Below are positions 54,653 through 62,878 of a stretch of 64,000 nucleotides of DNA, piece after piece. Below the pieces are notes generated by a model. The model had not been told where the DNA came from, did not search any database, and saw only the letters and a list, made by a program, of their open reading frames with translations. A program made the position numbers and the translations under genes. This stretch comes from Methanosarcina barkeri str. Wiesmoor (GTDB lineage Archaea; Halobacteriota; Methanosarcinia; Methanosarcinales; Methanosarcinaceae), in contig NZ_CP009526.1 of the NCBI RefSeq assembly GCF_000969985.1, positions 2,666,001-2,730,000 of the forward strand. Direction: 5' to 3'. The stretch's first letter is position 1. Each line of letters opens with the position of its first letter.

Positions 54653-54787
54653 ATGTATCGCCAATTTTCCGAAAAAGACGAAAATCTCTTCATGGCCTGG
54701 AAACTTGGCAAAGAGGAAAAGATCCGCCAGGATGCCGGAAAAAACGGAATCCTTTCCCAAGAGAAAAGCTTGTCAGGGATTGCGTAG
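54653..54787 (+). CDS. Candidate 44-residue small protein
   Basis: The frame starts MYRQFSEKDENLFMAWKLGK and is hydrophilic and helical throughout, with a Lys/Glu pattern. AGGTGAAAG lies just before the ATG, an excellent ribosome site. It is too short to assign. It lies in a spacer otherwise without genes. It could be a chance frame, but the start region is better than most. Confidence 0.4.
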   Translation: MYRQFSEKDENLFMAWKLGKEEKIRQDAGKNGILSQEKSLSGIA

Positions 54788-54967
54788 GAATAGAAAATGT
54801 GAACTATGAAATTACTCATAGTAGGGAAAGCAATTGATTACTGCTGGAAATTTACTTATTGGGATTACATGGTTATTGCTTTTCTTAATTCCGGACTCTC
54901 ACCGGTTGCAGACGACCGGCTTTTCCGAAAAAACGAATTACAAGATGCAAACTCAAAAGAAGAAATA

Positions 54968-55165
54968 TTTATTACTACTGGAGCGCAGAGGGTCACGAAT
55001 ACCCCATCCTTTAAAGACTGTCTGATAATTATTGGCAGTAATAAAAAATGCTAAAAAGAAAGCAAATAAGACCTTTAAATCAAAAAAGAAGGAATTCTTT
55101 TATTACCAAAAGTAATTGTCGGACAGCTTGTTTAGGGTAGGGTGGCCGCATGCAATTTGATTTTT
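54968..55165. mobile_element. Minimal IS200/IS605 derivative (PATE-like), interrupted
   Basis: GAGCGCAGAGGGTCACGAAT is identical to the left end of the element at 23559. It passes directly into the right-end hairpin sequence CCCCATCCTTTA, then (after the inserted element at 55014) TTTAGGGTAGGGTGGCCGCA and then TGCAATTTGATTTTT. Left and right ends are therefore joined without a transposase. It inserted into the 3' end of the CHAT gene. Confidence 0.75.
55014..55130. mobile_element. 117-bp MITE nested in the IS200/IS605 derivative
   Basis: The left end AAGACTGTCTGATAATTATT and the reverse complement of the right end CAAGCTGTCCGACAATTACT are imperfect inverted repeats of about 30 bp. It sits between TTTA (55010-55013) and TTTA (55131-55134), a 4-bp target duplication that splits the hairpin loop. 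It has no coding capacity. Confidence 0.75.
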
Positions 55166-55798
55166 CCTGCCTGGGCGCAGTTGAAGTCTGAAAGACACAG
55201 TACTGGAGTTGCGAAACCGAAACCATTGATCTTTTCCGAATCTTTCATCGCAATTCTGAATTCATAGAGCGCAACATCAACTGATTTTCCGCTTGCACTT
55301 GTTCTATAAAAAGTGTATGCAAATTTTGTTGCCACGTCATCCAGTACCGAATACTGCATGGCTACTACAGCGGGGATTCTCCGTTTTGAAAGCATCTAGC
55401 TAATTCACAGAAAGCTTCTTTGTTCGAGCCTTTAGCTAATATCCACAGGAGCTGAGCACAACAAGCTTTATGCCCATGTTTGAAAAAAGGTCTGCAAGGG
55501 TTTTATTGCCTATAAGTCTGGCTGTTCTGTCTTCGGACTCAAATACAAGATATCCTTTGCCGTTTCTGTTTACTCCATGTCCAGTGAAATGTACTATGTG
55601 ATAATCTTGCTCGGTGAAATAACTCTGGACGTTTTCAAAGGTGGTATCTTCTGTAAAATCGACTTTGATTTTTTGGCCTTTCTGGAGCTTATCCAGGGCT
55701 TGCAGAATAATTTCCTGCTCTTTTTCAGTGTTTAATGGTGGAAATTCCGGGACTATCTGGACTTTGTTTGTCCTTGCGTTCAAATAAGTATTTAACAA
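55166..55798 (-). pseudogene. CHAT-domain (caspase-like) protease, broken
   Basis: A CHAT domain read in three frames. The first, 55798-55436, has the catalytic histidine in HFTGHG (about His74) and the cysteine in LSSCGY (Cys118). A shifted frame reads LAKGSNKEAFCELARCFQN. A third, 55395 onwards, reads IPAVVAMQYSVLDDVATKFAYTFY. Two frameshifts lie between 55390 and 55440, and the 3' end is cut by the mobile element at 55165. The N-terminal sensor part is absent or lost. Known of the family: CHAT proteases act in TPR-linked cell-death and defence systems. Confidence 0.8.
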
Positions 55799-55864
55799 AT
55801 ATTATAGCAAATATTATATCAGATATTATAGTAAAATTTTAATAGATTTTAAAGAGGTTTTATT

Positions 55865-57106
55865 CTGGAGCTTACCTTTAAAGGCGGGTGCAGAGAAGTA
55901 GGACGTTCGGGTTTGCTGGTAAACGATGAGGTTCTGCTTGATTACGGCATAAAGACCGGGGATATCCCGGAGTATCCACTCAACAGCATGGAACCAAAGG
56001 TTGTGCTTATCTCACATGGACATCTTGATCACTGCGGGGCTGTCCCAAACCTGATGTATCAGGATCCTGAAGTTTTCATGACCCCGCCGACTGCAGACTT
56101 TACTTTTCTGCTTGGAAAAGATACCCTGAAACTTGCAGAAAGCACGCTGTCAGGAGTAGCTCCTTTTGATCCCGATGACCTTCAGAAGCTTGCCAGGCGA
56201 ACACAAAAAATCGATTGTGGAGAGACTTTTAAAAGTCATGGATACAGAATCTGTTTTTACAATGCAGGCCATATTCCTGGAGCATCTGGGATCTTCCTTG
56301 AGTCGGAATCTGGAGAAAGCCTGTTTTATACAGGCGATTTCAACCTTAAGGAAACAAGGCTTGTGCCCGGCGCGGCTGAGTTTCCCGAAACTGATACTCT
56401 TATTCTCGAGAGCACGTATTTTGGGGAAGAACATATCCCGCGAAAAGAGACCGAAGAGAGGTTTATCGAATCAGTTCTCAGCACTCTTGATATCGGAGGC
56501 ACTGCCCTTATCCCTGCCTTTGCAATAGGCAGGACTCAGGAGATACTTATGCTGCTTGATGCCCACGGAATTCAGGCTTATGTGGACGGCATGGGCAGGG
56601 ACGTTTACAAGATCCTTAAAAAATATCCGGAATATCTTAAAAATCCCGAGCTTCTTGATCGGGCCTTCGGGCGTGCTATTCCCGTAAAAAACCATCAGCG
56701 GGATTCAGTACTTAAAGAACCTTCGGTTATTGTTACTACAGCCGGGATGCTGAACGGAGGGCCTGTACTTTACTACCTGAGCCGGCTTTACAAAGACCCC
56801 AGTTCCAAAGTCCTGCTTACAGGTTATCAGGTTGAAGGCACAAACGGCAGGCTTGCGCTTGAGCACCGGATGATAGAAACCAACGGAGATGTCCTGGCTC
56901 TCAAACCCAGGGTAGAACAGTACGACTTTTCCGCACACAGTGGAGACAGTGAGCTCAAGAAGCTTGTGAAGGATTTTTGCAGGAAAGGTACGGAAAGGAT
57001 CTTTGTGATGCACGGGGATAAAACCGAAAGTTTTGCTCAGTGGATTTCGGAAGAGATAGGTGTGGATGCGTATGCTCCCGCAAACGGGGAATCTTTTACC
57101 TTTTAA
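55865..57106 (+). CDS. Beta-CASP metallo-beta-lactamase RNA nuclease (CPSF-like), probable CTG start
   Basis: About 413 residues. Motif 2, HGHLDHCG, is at about residues 48-55. Later come GHIPGA, FYTGDF, the beta-CASP region with ALIPAFAIGRTQEIL, TTAGMLNGGP, and the closing FSAHSGD and VMHGDKTE. Known of the family: archaeal CPSF2/aRNase J relatives cut or trim RNA, for example mRNA 3' ends. No KH domains are present, which fits the short type. The first ATG/GTG/TTG-type codon (TTG 55913) would remove LTFKGGCREVGRSG, a conserved start. The frame is open to a TAA at 55850 with only ATT or CTG available. CTG 55865 follows AGAGGT. Confidence 0.85.
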   Translation: MELTFKGGCREVGRSGLLVNDEVLLDYGIKTGDIPEYPLNSMEPKVVLISHGHLDHCGAVPNLMYQDPEVFMTPPTADFTFLLGKDTLKLAESTLSGVAPFDPDDLQKLARRTQKIDCGETFKSHGYRICFYNAGHIPGASGIFLESESGESLFYTGDFNLKETRLVPGAAEFPETDTLILESTYFGEEHIPRKETEERFIESVLSTLDIGGTALIPAFAIGRTQEILMLLDAHGIQAYVDGMGRDVYKILKKYPEYLKNPELLDRAFGRAIPVKNHQRDSVLKEPSVIVTTAGMLNGGPVLYYLSRLYKDPSSKVLLTGYQVEGTNGRLALEHRMIETNGDVLALKPRVEQYDFSAHSGDSELKKLVKDFCRKGTERIFVMHGDKTESFAQWISEEIGVDAYAPANGESFTF

Positions 57107-57548
57107 AGATAAAAGGAAAGGATAAATAGTTATTAAAAAAGATTCTTAAACATCTTTTTCTATTTGTGTTTTTATTGCATTCGTTGGACAGAATTACTGG
57201 CATTTAAATCATCCAGATATATTCATTATCAACAAGGGCTTGATCACCATCCATTTTAGAAAACACTCATCGAGCACTGATGGATCATCATGAGGTAAAA
57301 CTACTCCTTAAAGAAGGTTGGATGTCCGCTGGGCGCTATCAACAGGATTACCGTCCGGTGGTGAGTCGGACAGCCCTTGACCCAGTCGTTATAAGGCTCG
57401 ATCAGGTAATCAAGCCCTGACACTGGAGATTTCCAGGCCTTCAAGCTTTCCCATACCATGGACGGACCGAAGCTGCCTCAGTCGATTTAGCGTCGCCGAC
57501 GTTCCATATCGGCGACGTGTTTACCTGTTCAGTTCCCACACGAAAGGT
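57107..57548. other. Intergenic region, GC-rich at the right
   Basis: No gene seen. From about 57290 the base composition becomes unusually GC-rich and continues into the lipocalin-like gene, so the spacer probably arrived with it. It contains the hairpin at 57491. Confidence 0.5.
57491..57517. terminator. Strong hairpin downstream of the lipocalin-like gene
   Basis: CGTCGCCGA and TCGGCGACG form a perfect 9-bp stem with a 9-base loop, 32 bp beyond the stop of the minus-strand gene. No U-run follows on that strand, so a terminator role is only inferred. Confidence 0.45.
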
Positions 57549-58955
57549 TCAGTTCTGTTTCTTCACGCTGTGGTTCAGACCGCCGTCGAAACGGATGTAT
57601 CCCGGAGCAGTAGCTTCGGGAAGCCCACGGGCGATTGGCGCTCCTAGTGGAGGTAGCTGCGCCAATTCACAGAACCCTTCTGCTACCACCGGTCCGTCAA
57701 TTGAGCCATTATGGAGCTCCAAAGCTCCTTCTATGAATGGACCCGCAGCGCCTGCGCTCTCCTGGGAGGGAGTGGAAGATGGGGATACGTAGAACGTTCC
57801 TTTCGGCGTCTTCAGTTCTCCATACCACGGGTACGACATATTCGTTATAGGTGATGTCCACCACTTGATCGGCGTGTACACGATAGACGGCCCGAACGCG
57901 TACTGCGGTGGCTGGCCCTTGGGTACAAAAGCGAACCGGTTTTGTTGAATTTGCGGGGAGTCCCAACCCATCATAGCGGCTGTTAAGTTGAAAGGTACGG
58001 TGGTGGGTACAACTCCCGCAGGACTGCCGTAATACTGCCGCCAGGTAAATGAATCCCCGTTGGGGAAACGGGCATAACCCCAGAAGTATCGGAGCTGTTC
58101 AGGTGACTGGAAATTGCCCCACTGGTGTTCAAACCAGGCTATGCCTTCAATCTCATGGACAACGCCGTCATCCAGGGTTACCGTGCCATTCATTTCCATC
58201 TCCGGGGCTACGTAGTAGTATGAAAGACCGTACATAGTCGAAGGGTTCTGATTGTACTGGTCATTGAATCCAATGTTTTCCAGCCCCCAGTAAGCCATTG
58301 GAATGTAGCCTGGGATCTTTACGATCCCGGTGACGTCAAAGTTGTACGGAGTGCCGGCAGTCATATTACTCTCGTTTGTCGCCCACCCTTTGAAATTCCA
58401 CCGTTCCTGGGAATAGCTGTAGTTCGTGGCCAAACCCTGCTCCTTACCAACCTCACCTATCGTATAATTAAAATTTCCATTGGACCCCGTGGTCACAAAC
58501 TTGCCCGTCGGGTCAATGGCATGACTGTAAAACTTGGCTTCATCTTTGTCGAGGTAGGCTACGAGAACCCTGGTGTGGGGCCTTTGTATGTCATTGCGCC
58601 AACCCTGTTGTAAATTGCACACAAACAAAGATATGTTGTGGCCTGTCGTCAGGTCCTTGCCCAGGAATGTAAAGTAGTGCCACTCATCGAAATCGTTAAA
58701 GTGGTAGGTAGGTCCGCTATGCCATTGGTGGTCCCTGGGAAGGTGGTAGAGTCCCTGTTCTTCCGTGTTCAGCCCTGGGCTCGTGAGCCATGGTGCGGAT
58801 CCTGGGGCCGAAGTTGTTGTGTTCATTGAAGTTTCATTATCTGTTTTGACTGCGATGGTTCCTGCAGGTTCTGATGCTTGTGCGGCGCTAGGAGGAATAG
58901 CTAAGCATAGCAATAGTAGAGAAACTAGCAATCCAGTTTTCAATCCAATTTTCAT
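57549..58955 (-). CDS. Secreted lipocalin-like (AttH/CrtC-related) protein
   Basis: A 468-residue exported protein. A signal peptide is at residues 1-27 (MKIGLKTGLLVSLLLLCLAI, ending PSAAQA). Then comes a domain with W-H-Y-F-T-F and a hallmark WFEHQWG strand, as in AttH-like and hydroxyneurosporene-synthase lipocalin folds. A second barrel contains FWGYARFPNGDSFTW. Known of the family: such proteins bind or hydrate hydrophobic molecules; no substrate is visible here. GGGGGGT lies 5 nt before the ATG. The gene and its downstream spacer are markedly more GC-rich than the neighbourhood, which suggests transfer from a bacterium. Confidence 0.7.
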   Translation of the reverse strand: MKIGLKTGLLVSLLLLCLAIPPSAAQASEPAGTIAVKTDNETSMNTTTSAPGSAPWLTSPGLNTEEQGLYHLPRDHQWHSGPTYHFNDFDEWHYFTFLGKDLTTGHNISLFVCNLQQGWRNDIQRPHTRVLVAYLDKDEAKFYSHAIDPTGKFVTTGSNGNFNYTIGEVGKEQGLATNYSYSQERWNFKGWATNESNMTAGTPYNFDVTGIVKIPGYIPMAYWGLENIGFNDQYNQNPSTMYGLSYYYVAPEMEMNGTVTLDDGVVHEIEGIAWFEHQWGNFQSPEQLRYFWGYARFPNGDSFTWRQYYGSPAGVVPTTVPFNLTAAMMGWDSPQIQQNRFAFVPKGQPPQYAFGPSIVYTPIKWWTSPITNMSYPWYGELKTPKGTFYVSPSSTPSQESAGAAGPFIEGALELHNGSIDGPVVAEGFCELAQLPPLGAPIARGLPEATAPGYIRFDGGLNHSVKKQN

Positions 58956-59214
58956 TCTTTACCCCCCGTATGTGAATAGACCATTTGGTCTGCTTTATGA
59001 ATTGGTTAAGCATATTTTGCTTTATCAATTAATCATCTAGATCCGTTTTTTAGAAGATTAATATTGGATAAATTCTATCTCCATATTATATGCCGAAGAA
59101 ATGGGTCTAAATTACAGCAATATTATTATTTAGAGAATATAATATAATAAGAATGATAAATAAGGAAATCAATATTGAAAACCTGAACCGATATTAATGA
59201 AAAGCCGACGTTAT
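58956..59214. other. Intergenic region
   Basis: No gene seen; AT-rich, in strong contrast to the GC-rich gene just before it. Confidence 0.4.
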
Positions 59215-60360
59215 CCAATCGAGTTTTCAGAATATCCTCTACAATTATATTGAGCCGAAAACAATCATGATCTCACATGAGTACCTGAACCACTGCGGGT
59301 CTGTCCCTAACCTTATGTACCTGAATCCTGAAGTCTTCACGACTCCGCCTACCGCAGAGTTTACCTTCCTTCTCGGGAGAGATACCCTCAAACTTGCAGA
59401 GATAACGCTTTCGGATGTAGCCCATTTGACCCCGATGACCCCCAGAAACTTTTACGAGTGACCAGAAAATAGACTATGGGGAAACTTTCAAAATACACGA
59501 CAACAGGGCTTGCTTCCACACCGCAGACCATATTCCGGGAGCTCAGGAAATCCATCTCGAATCCAAATCCAGAAAAAGTCTTTTTTATACAGGAGATTTC
59601 AACCTGGAGGAGACCAGGATTGTACTGGAGGCAGCCAAATTTCCCGAAGCAGACACCCTTATCCTTGAAAGCACATATTTTGGGGAAGATCATATTCCTC
59701 GAAAAGAAACAGAAAAGAAGTTTATAGAAGCCATTCGGAATACTCTGGAAATAGAGAGTACTGCCCTTCTTCCTGCATTTGCAATAGGCAGAATCCAGGA
59801 GATATTATGCTGCTTGATACCCACGGAATTTAGGCTTATGTGGACGGCATGGGCAGAAATATGTACAAAAATCCTCAAAAGTATCCTGAGTACCTGAAAA
59901 CCCCGGACCTCCTGAATGGAGCTTTTGAACATGCTATTTCCGTAAAAGACAGGCAAAGGGAGGCAGTCCTCAAAGAATCATCAGTTATCGTTACTACAGC
60001 CGGAATGCGGAATGGAGGGCCTTTTACTACCTGAGCCGGCTTTACAAAGATCCCAGTTCCAAAGTTCTGCTTACAGGTTATCAGGTTGAAGGCACAAACG
60101 GCAGGCTTGCGCTTGAGCACCGGATGATAGAAACCAACGGAGATGTCCTGGCTCTCAAACCCAGGGTAGAACAGTACGACTTTTCCGCACACAGCGGCGA
60201 TAGCGAGCTCAAAAAGGTTGTGAAGGATTTCTGCAGGAAAGGTACGGAAAGGATCTTCGTGATGCACGGGGATAAAACCGAAAGTTTTGCTCAGTGGACT
60301 TCGGAAGAGATAGGTGTGGATGCGTATGCTCCCGCAAACGGGGAATCTTTTATCTTTTAA
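59215..60360 (+). pseudogene. Degenerate second copy of the beta-CASP nuclease gene
   Basis: Fragments in several frames match the gene at 55865: IEPKTIMISHEYLNHCGSVP (metal motif HGHLDHCG changed to HEYLNHCG), then EFTFLLGRDTLKLAE, and later YVDGMGRNMYKNPQKYPEYL. Frameshifts and stops separate them, and the first 40 residues are missing. In contrast, from about 60074 to 60356 it is almost identical to the intact gene. The metal-site loss means the front half decayed long ago. Confidence 0.85.
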
Positions 60361-60398
60361 CGAGGAAATGAAATATAACAGCCTTTTTAGCCTGCGAA

Positions 60399-60977
60399 AT
60401 GCTTAAACCCGGACAACTCCAATTAGCTGGCATGATTCTCAATCCTGAATCCGAAGTACTTGAAACACTTGCAAAGAATGTACTTCTGGCTGCACGGACT
60501 GCCCCGAAAGCCAAAGGTATAGACGATATAGTGACTGCCCTTGTCGAGAAACCTGATATCGAAGTGCTTGCCTCGAAAATGGAAAAACTGGCGGATGAAA
60601 AAGGCGCAGGCTTTGCTTTTCTAAAAAGGGATGCTGCAAATCTTCGAAATGCAGGGGCTGCTGTCCTCATTGGTGTTAAAACCAGCGGGGCTGCAGGCCT
60701 GGACTGTGGAGCCTGCGGTTTTGAAACCTGTGCTGAGATGCTGAACCGGCAAAAGGTAGAAGGAGATTTCAGGGGTCCTAATTGCATGCTCAAGTATGTG
60801 GACCTGGGAATAGCTATAGGCGCAGCCGTTGCAAAAGCTAAGGATTTCTGCATTGACAATAGAGTGATGTACTCAATTGGTGCAGCAGCTAGAGTTTCAG
60901 GCTTGCTGGATGCAGATGTTGTTTTTGGAATTCCGCTGAGCGTAACCGGGAAAAATATCTTTTTTGATAGAAAATAA
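60399..60977 (+). CDS. DUF2148 (ferredoxin-domain-like) protein
   Basis: A 192-residue soluble protein. VLLAARTAPKAKGIDDIVTA at about residues 28-47 and GLDCGACGFETCAEM at about 101-115 are the hallmarks of DUF2148, whose cysteines likely bind an iron-sulfur cluster. A closing GAAARVSGLLDADVVFGIPLS is also typical. The function is unknown. ATG 60399 has no strong ribosome site. It is separated by 38 bases from the beta-CASP pseudogene. Confidence 0.85.
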   Translation: MLKPGQLQLAGMILNPESEVLETLAKNVLLAARTAPKAKGIDDIVTALVEKPDIEVLASKMEKLADEKGAGFAFLKRDAANLRNAGAAVLIGVKTSGAAGLDCGACGFETCAEMLNRQKVEGDFRGPNCMLKYVDLGIAIGAAVAKAKDFCIDNRVMYSIGAAARVSGLLDADVVFGIPLSVTGKNIFFDRK

Positions 60978-61171
60978 AACCTGTAAGAATAAGGCTCCTA
61001 TAAAAACTCTCAAAAAAGGCTGATACTTGTATGAAAAAGAAAATTTTTTCTGGTCTGGTACCCAGGGTATCTGGCCAGATTATTTTTTCATGTTTTATAT
61101 TTTTTAGAAGTAATAAAAGATTTCCTAATGATGAAGAGAGCTTCTCTAAGGCTCAGGACTTCTTCAAGTAG
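60978..61171. other. Intergenic region with hairpins
   Basis: TACCCAGGGTA (61059-61069) and the surrounding CTGGTACCCAGGGTATCTGG form a short stem. No gene is present. Confidence 0.4.
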
Positions 61172-62329
61172 TTAGAATTTTAGTTTTTTCATCCTTTCGA
61201 CAGCTTCTCTTATTCTCTCGACCGATTTTGTGAGGGCAAATCTAATGTAGCCTTCGCCGGCTTCTCCAAACCCGACACCAGGGGTTGCAATGATTCCAGC
61301 TTCTTCAAGCAGGAGTTTTGCAAAACTCATTGAGGTGAAACCTTCAGGTACCGGAGCCCAGATATAGAAGGTAGCTTTTGGAAGCTTTACTTTGAGGCCC
61401 ATGGCCTTGAGTCCTTCTATCAGAGCATCCCGTCTCTCCTGATATATTTTAGTTGTTTCTTCGACACAGGTCTGCGAAGAACAGAGTGCTGCAATGCCCG
61501 CGATCTGGATAGCATCAAAGACGCCTGAGTCCACATTGGATTTGACCTTACCGAGCCCCATTATAAGGTCTTTATTTCCGACCGCAAACCCGAGCCTCCA
61601 GCCTGTCATGTTATAGGTCTTAGAATGCGAATAGAGTTCCATGCCAATGTCCATTGCCCCGTTGGCAGCAAGGAAAGAGGGAGATTCGTACCCGTCATAT
61701 GTCATCTGGCAGTAGGCGTTGTCATGCACTGCAATGATGTCGTATTTTTTGCAGAACTTAACGACCTTTTCAAAAAACTGCATGTCCGCAGTTGCAGCAG
61801 TTGGATTGTTAGGATAATTAAAGAAGAATAACTTTGCCTTTTTCAGAATATTCTCAGGAATTGAATCCAGGTCAGGCAGGAAATTATTTTCGGCAGTTAG
61901 CGGTAGTGGATACGGTTCTCCACCCGCAAACATTGTTCCTATTTTGTAAACCGGATACCCGGGATCGGTATAGAGCACGACATCTCCAGGGTTGACAAAC
62001 GCGAGTGGAATATGCGCAACCGCTTCCTTTGACCCGATCAGGGCAAGGACTTCAGTCGCAGGGTCAAGCTCAACTCCCTTGTATTTCTTACACCAGTCCG
62101 CCGCCGCTTTCCTGAATTCCGGCATCCCGGCATAAGAAGGATACTGGTGCGTTTTAGGGTCGCAGACAGCTTCCCGCATAGCCTCGACAATGTGCGGGTG
62201 CGTCGGCAGGTCAGGGTCTCCTACGCCAAGGTCTATAACATCGACTCCTCTGGCAATTAGTTCGTCCTTCGCTTCGTCTATGGTAGCAAAAAGGTATGGG
62301 GGTAGTGCATTGATTCGATCAGAGTACAT
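61172..62329 (-). CDS. dapL: LL-diaminopimelate aminotransferase
   Basis: A 385-residue fold-type I PLP enzyme. The pyridoxal lysine lies in SHSKTYNMTGWRLGF. Other conserved parts are DLGVGDPDLPTHPHI, GSKEAVAHIPLAFV and NYPNNPTAA. Reaction: tetrahydrodipicolinate plus glutamate gives LL-diaminopimelate, a lysine-pathway step used by methanogens. ATG 62329 was chosen because AGGTGA lies 8 nt upstream; a GTG at 62341 overlaps that site. Related aminotransferases of other specificity cannot be fully excluded. Monocistronic. Confidence 0.88.
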   Translation of the reverse strand: MYSDRINALPPYLFATIDEAKDELIARGVDVIDLGVGDPDLPTHPHIVEAMREAVCDPKTHQYPSYAGMPEFRKAAADWCKKYKGVELDPATEVLALIGSKEAVAHIPLAFVNPGDVVLYTDPGYPVYKIGTMFAGGEPYPLPLTAENNFLPDLDSIPENILKKAKLFFFNYPNNPTAATADMQFFEKVVKFCKKYDIIAVHDNAYCQMTYDGYESPSFLAANGAMDIGMELYSHSKTYNMTGWRLGFAVGNKDLIMGLGKVKSNVDSGVFDAIQIAGIAALCSSQTCVEETTKIYQERRDALIEGLKAMGLKVKLPKATFYIWAPVPEGFTSMSFAKLLLEEAGIIATPGVGFGEAGEGYIRFALTKSVERIREAVERMKKLKF

Positions 62330-62341
62330 TGATAACGTCAC

Positions 62342-62878
62342 CTGAAGATGATTAGCATGCGTAAGTTTTCATAGTTACGGTATTTTGAATATTAAAAGGT
62401 ATGGGATAAAGTATTGAGAATAAAATTCAAAGATATTCAAAGACATACTATTCATTGTTTTTATTCGTATAATTTTCCATTTAGTCTAAGCGTTTTTTTA
62501 TATTTAGTAAATATACAATTCTTATGAATGTATTATATGTTTTTGTAAATGTGTTATATAATTATTTTTCATTTTCTTTAATATTGAGCATATCCTAAAT
62601 TCCGTATCATGAAATTAATTTTCTTCATATTACGTAAAAAACTTGACTTCAGATTTACAGCAAATTTGAGACACTGCGATTTTGAGCTTTGTAACAGCAC
62701 ATTTAATCGGATAAATATGATCAGATAGTTAGATTTACTTTATTAATAATTAGTATGCAAAAAGATAGAGAAATATATGTGAAATCAAATCTGTTTATTT
62801 AAGCTTGCCAATAAGCAGGTGTGCGTAATCTAATTAACAGAACCTATTAATGGGGAAATAGGGGACTGGTTGAGTTTT
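62342..62878. other. AT-rich intergenic region
   Basis: No gene seen. It holds TTCAGATTTACAGCAAATTT (62649-62668), which is shared with about 24460, and several TATA-like runs. Confidence 0.4.
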
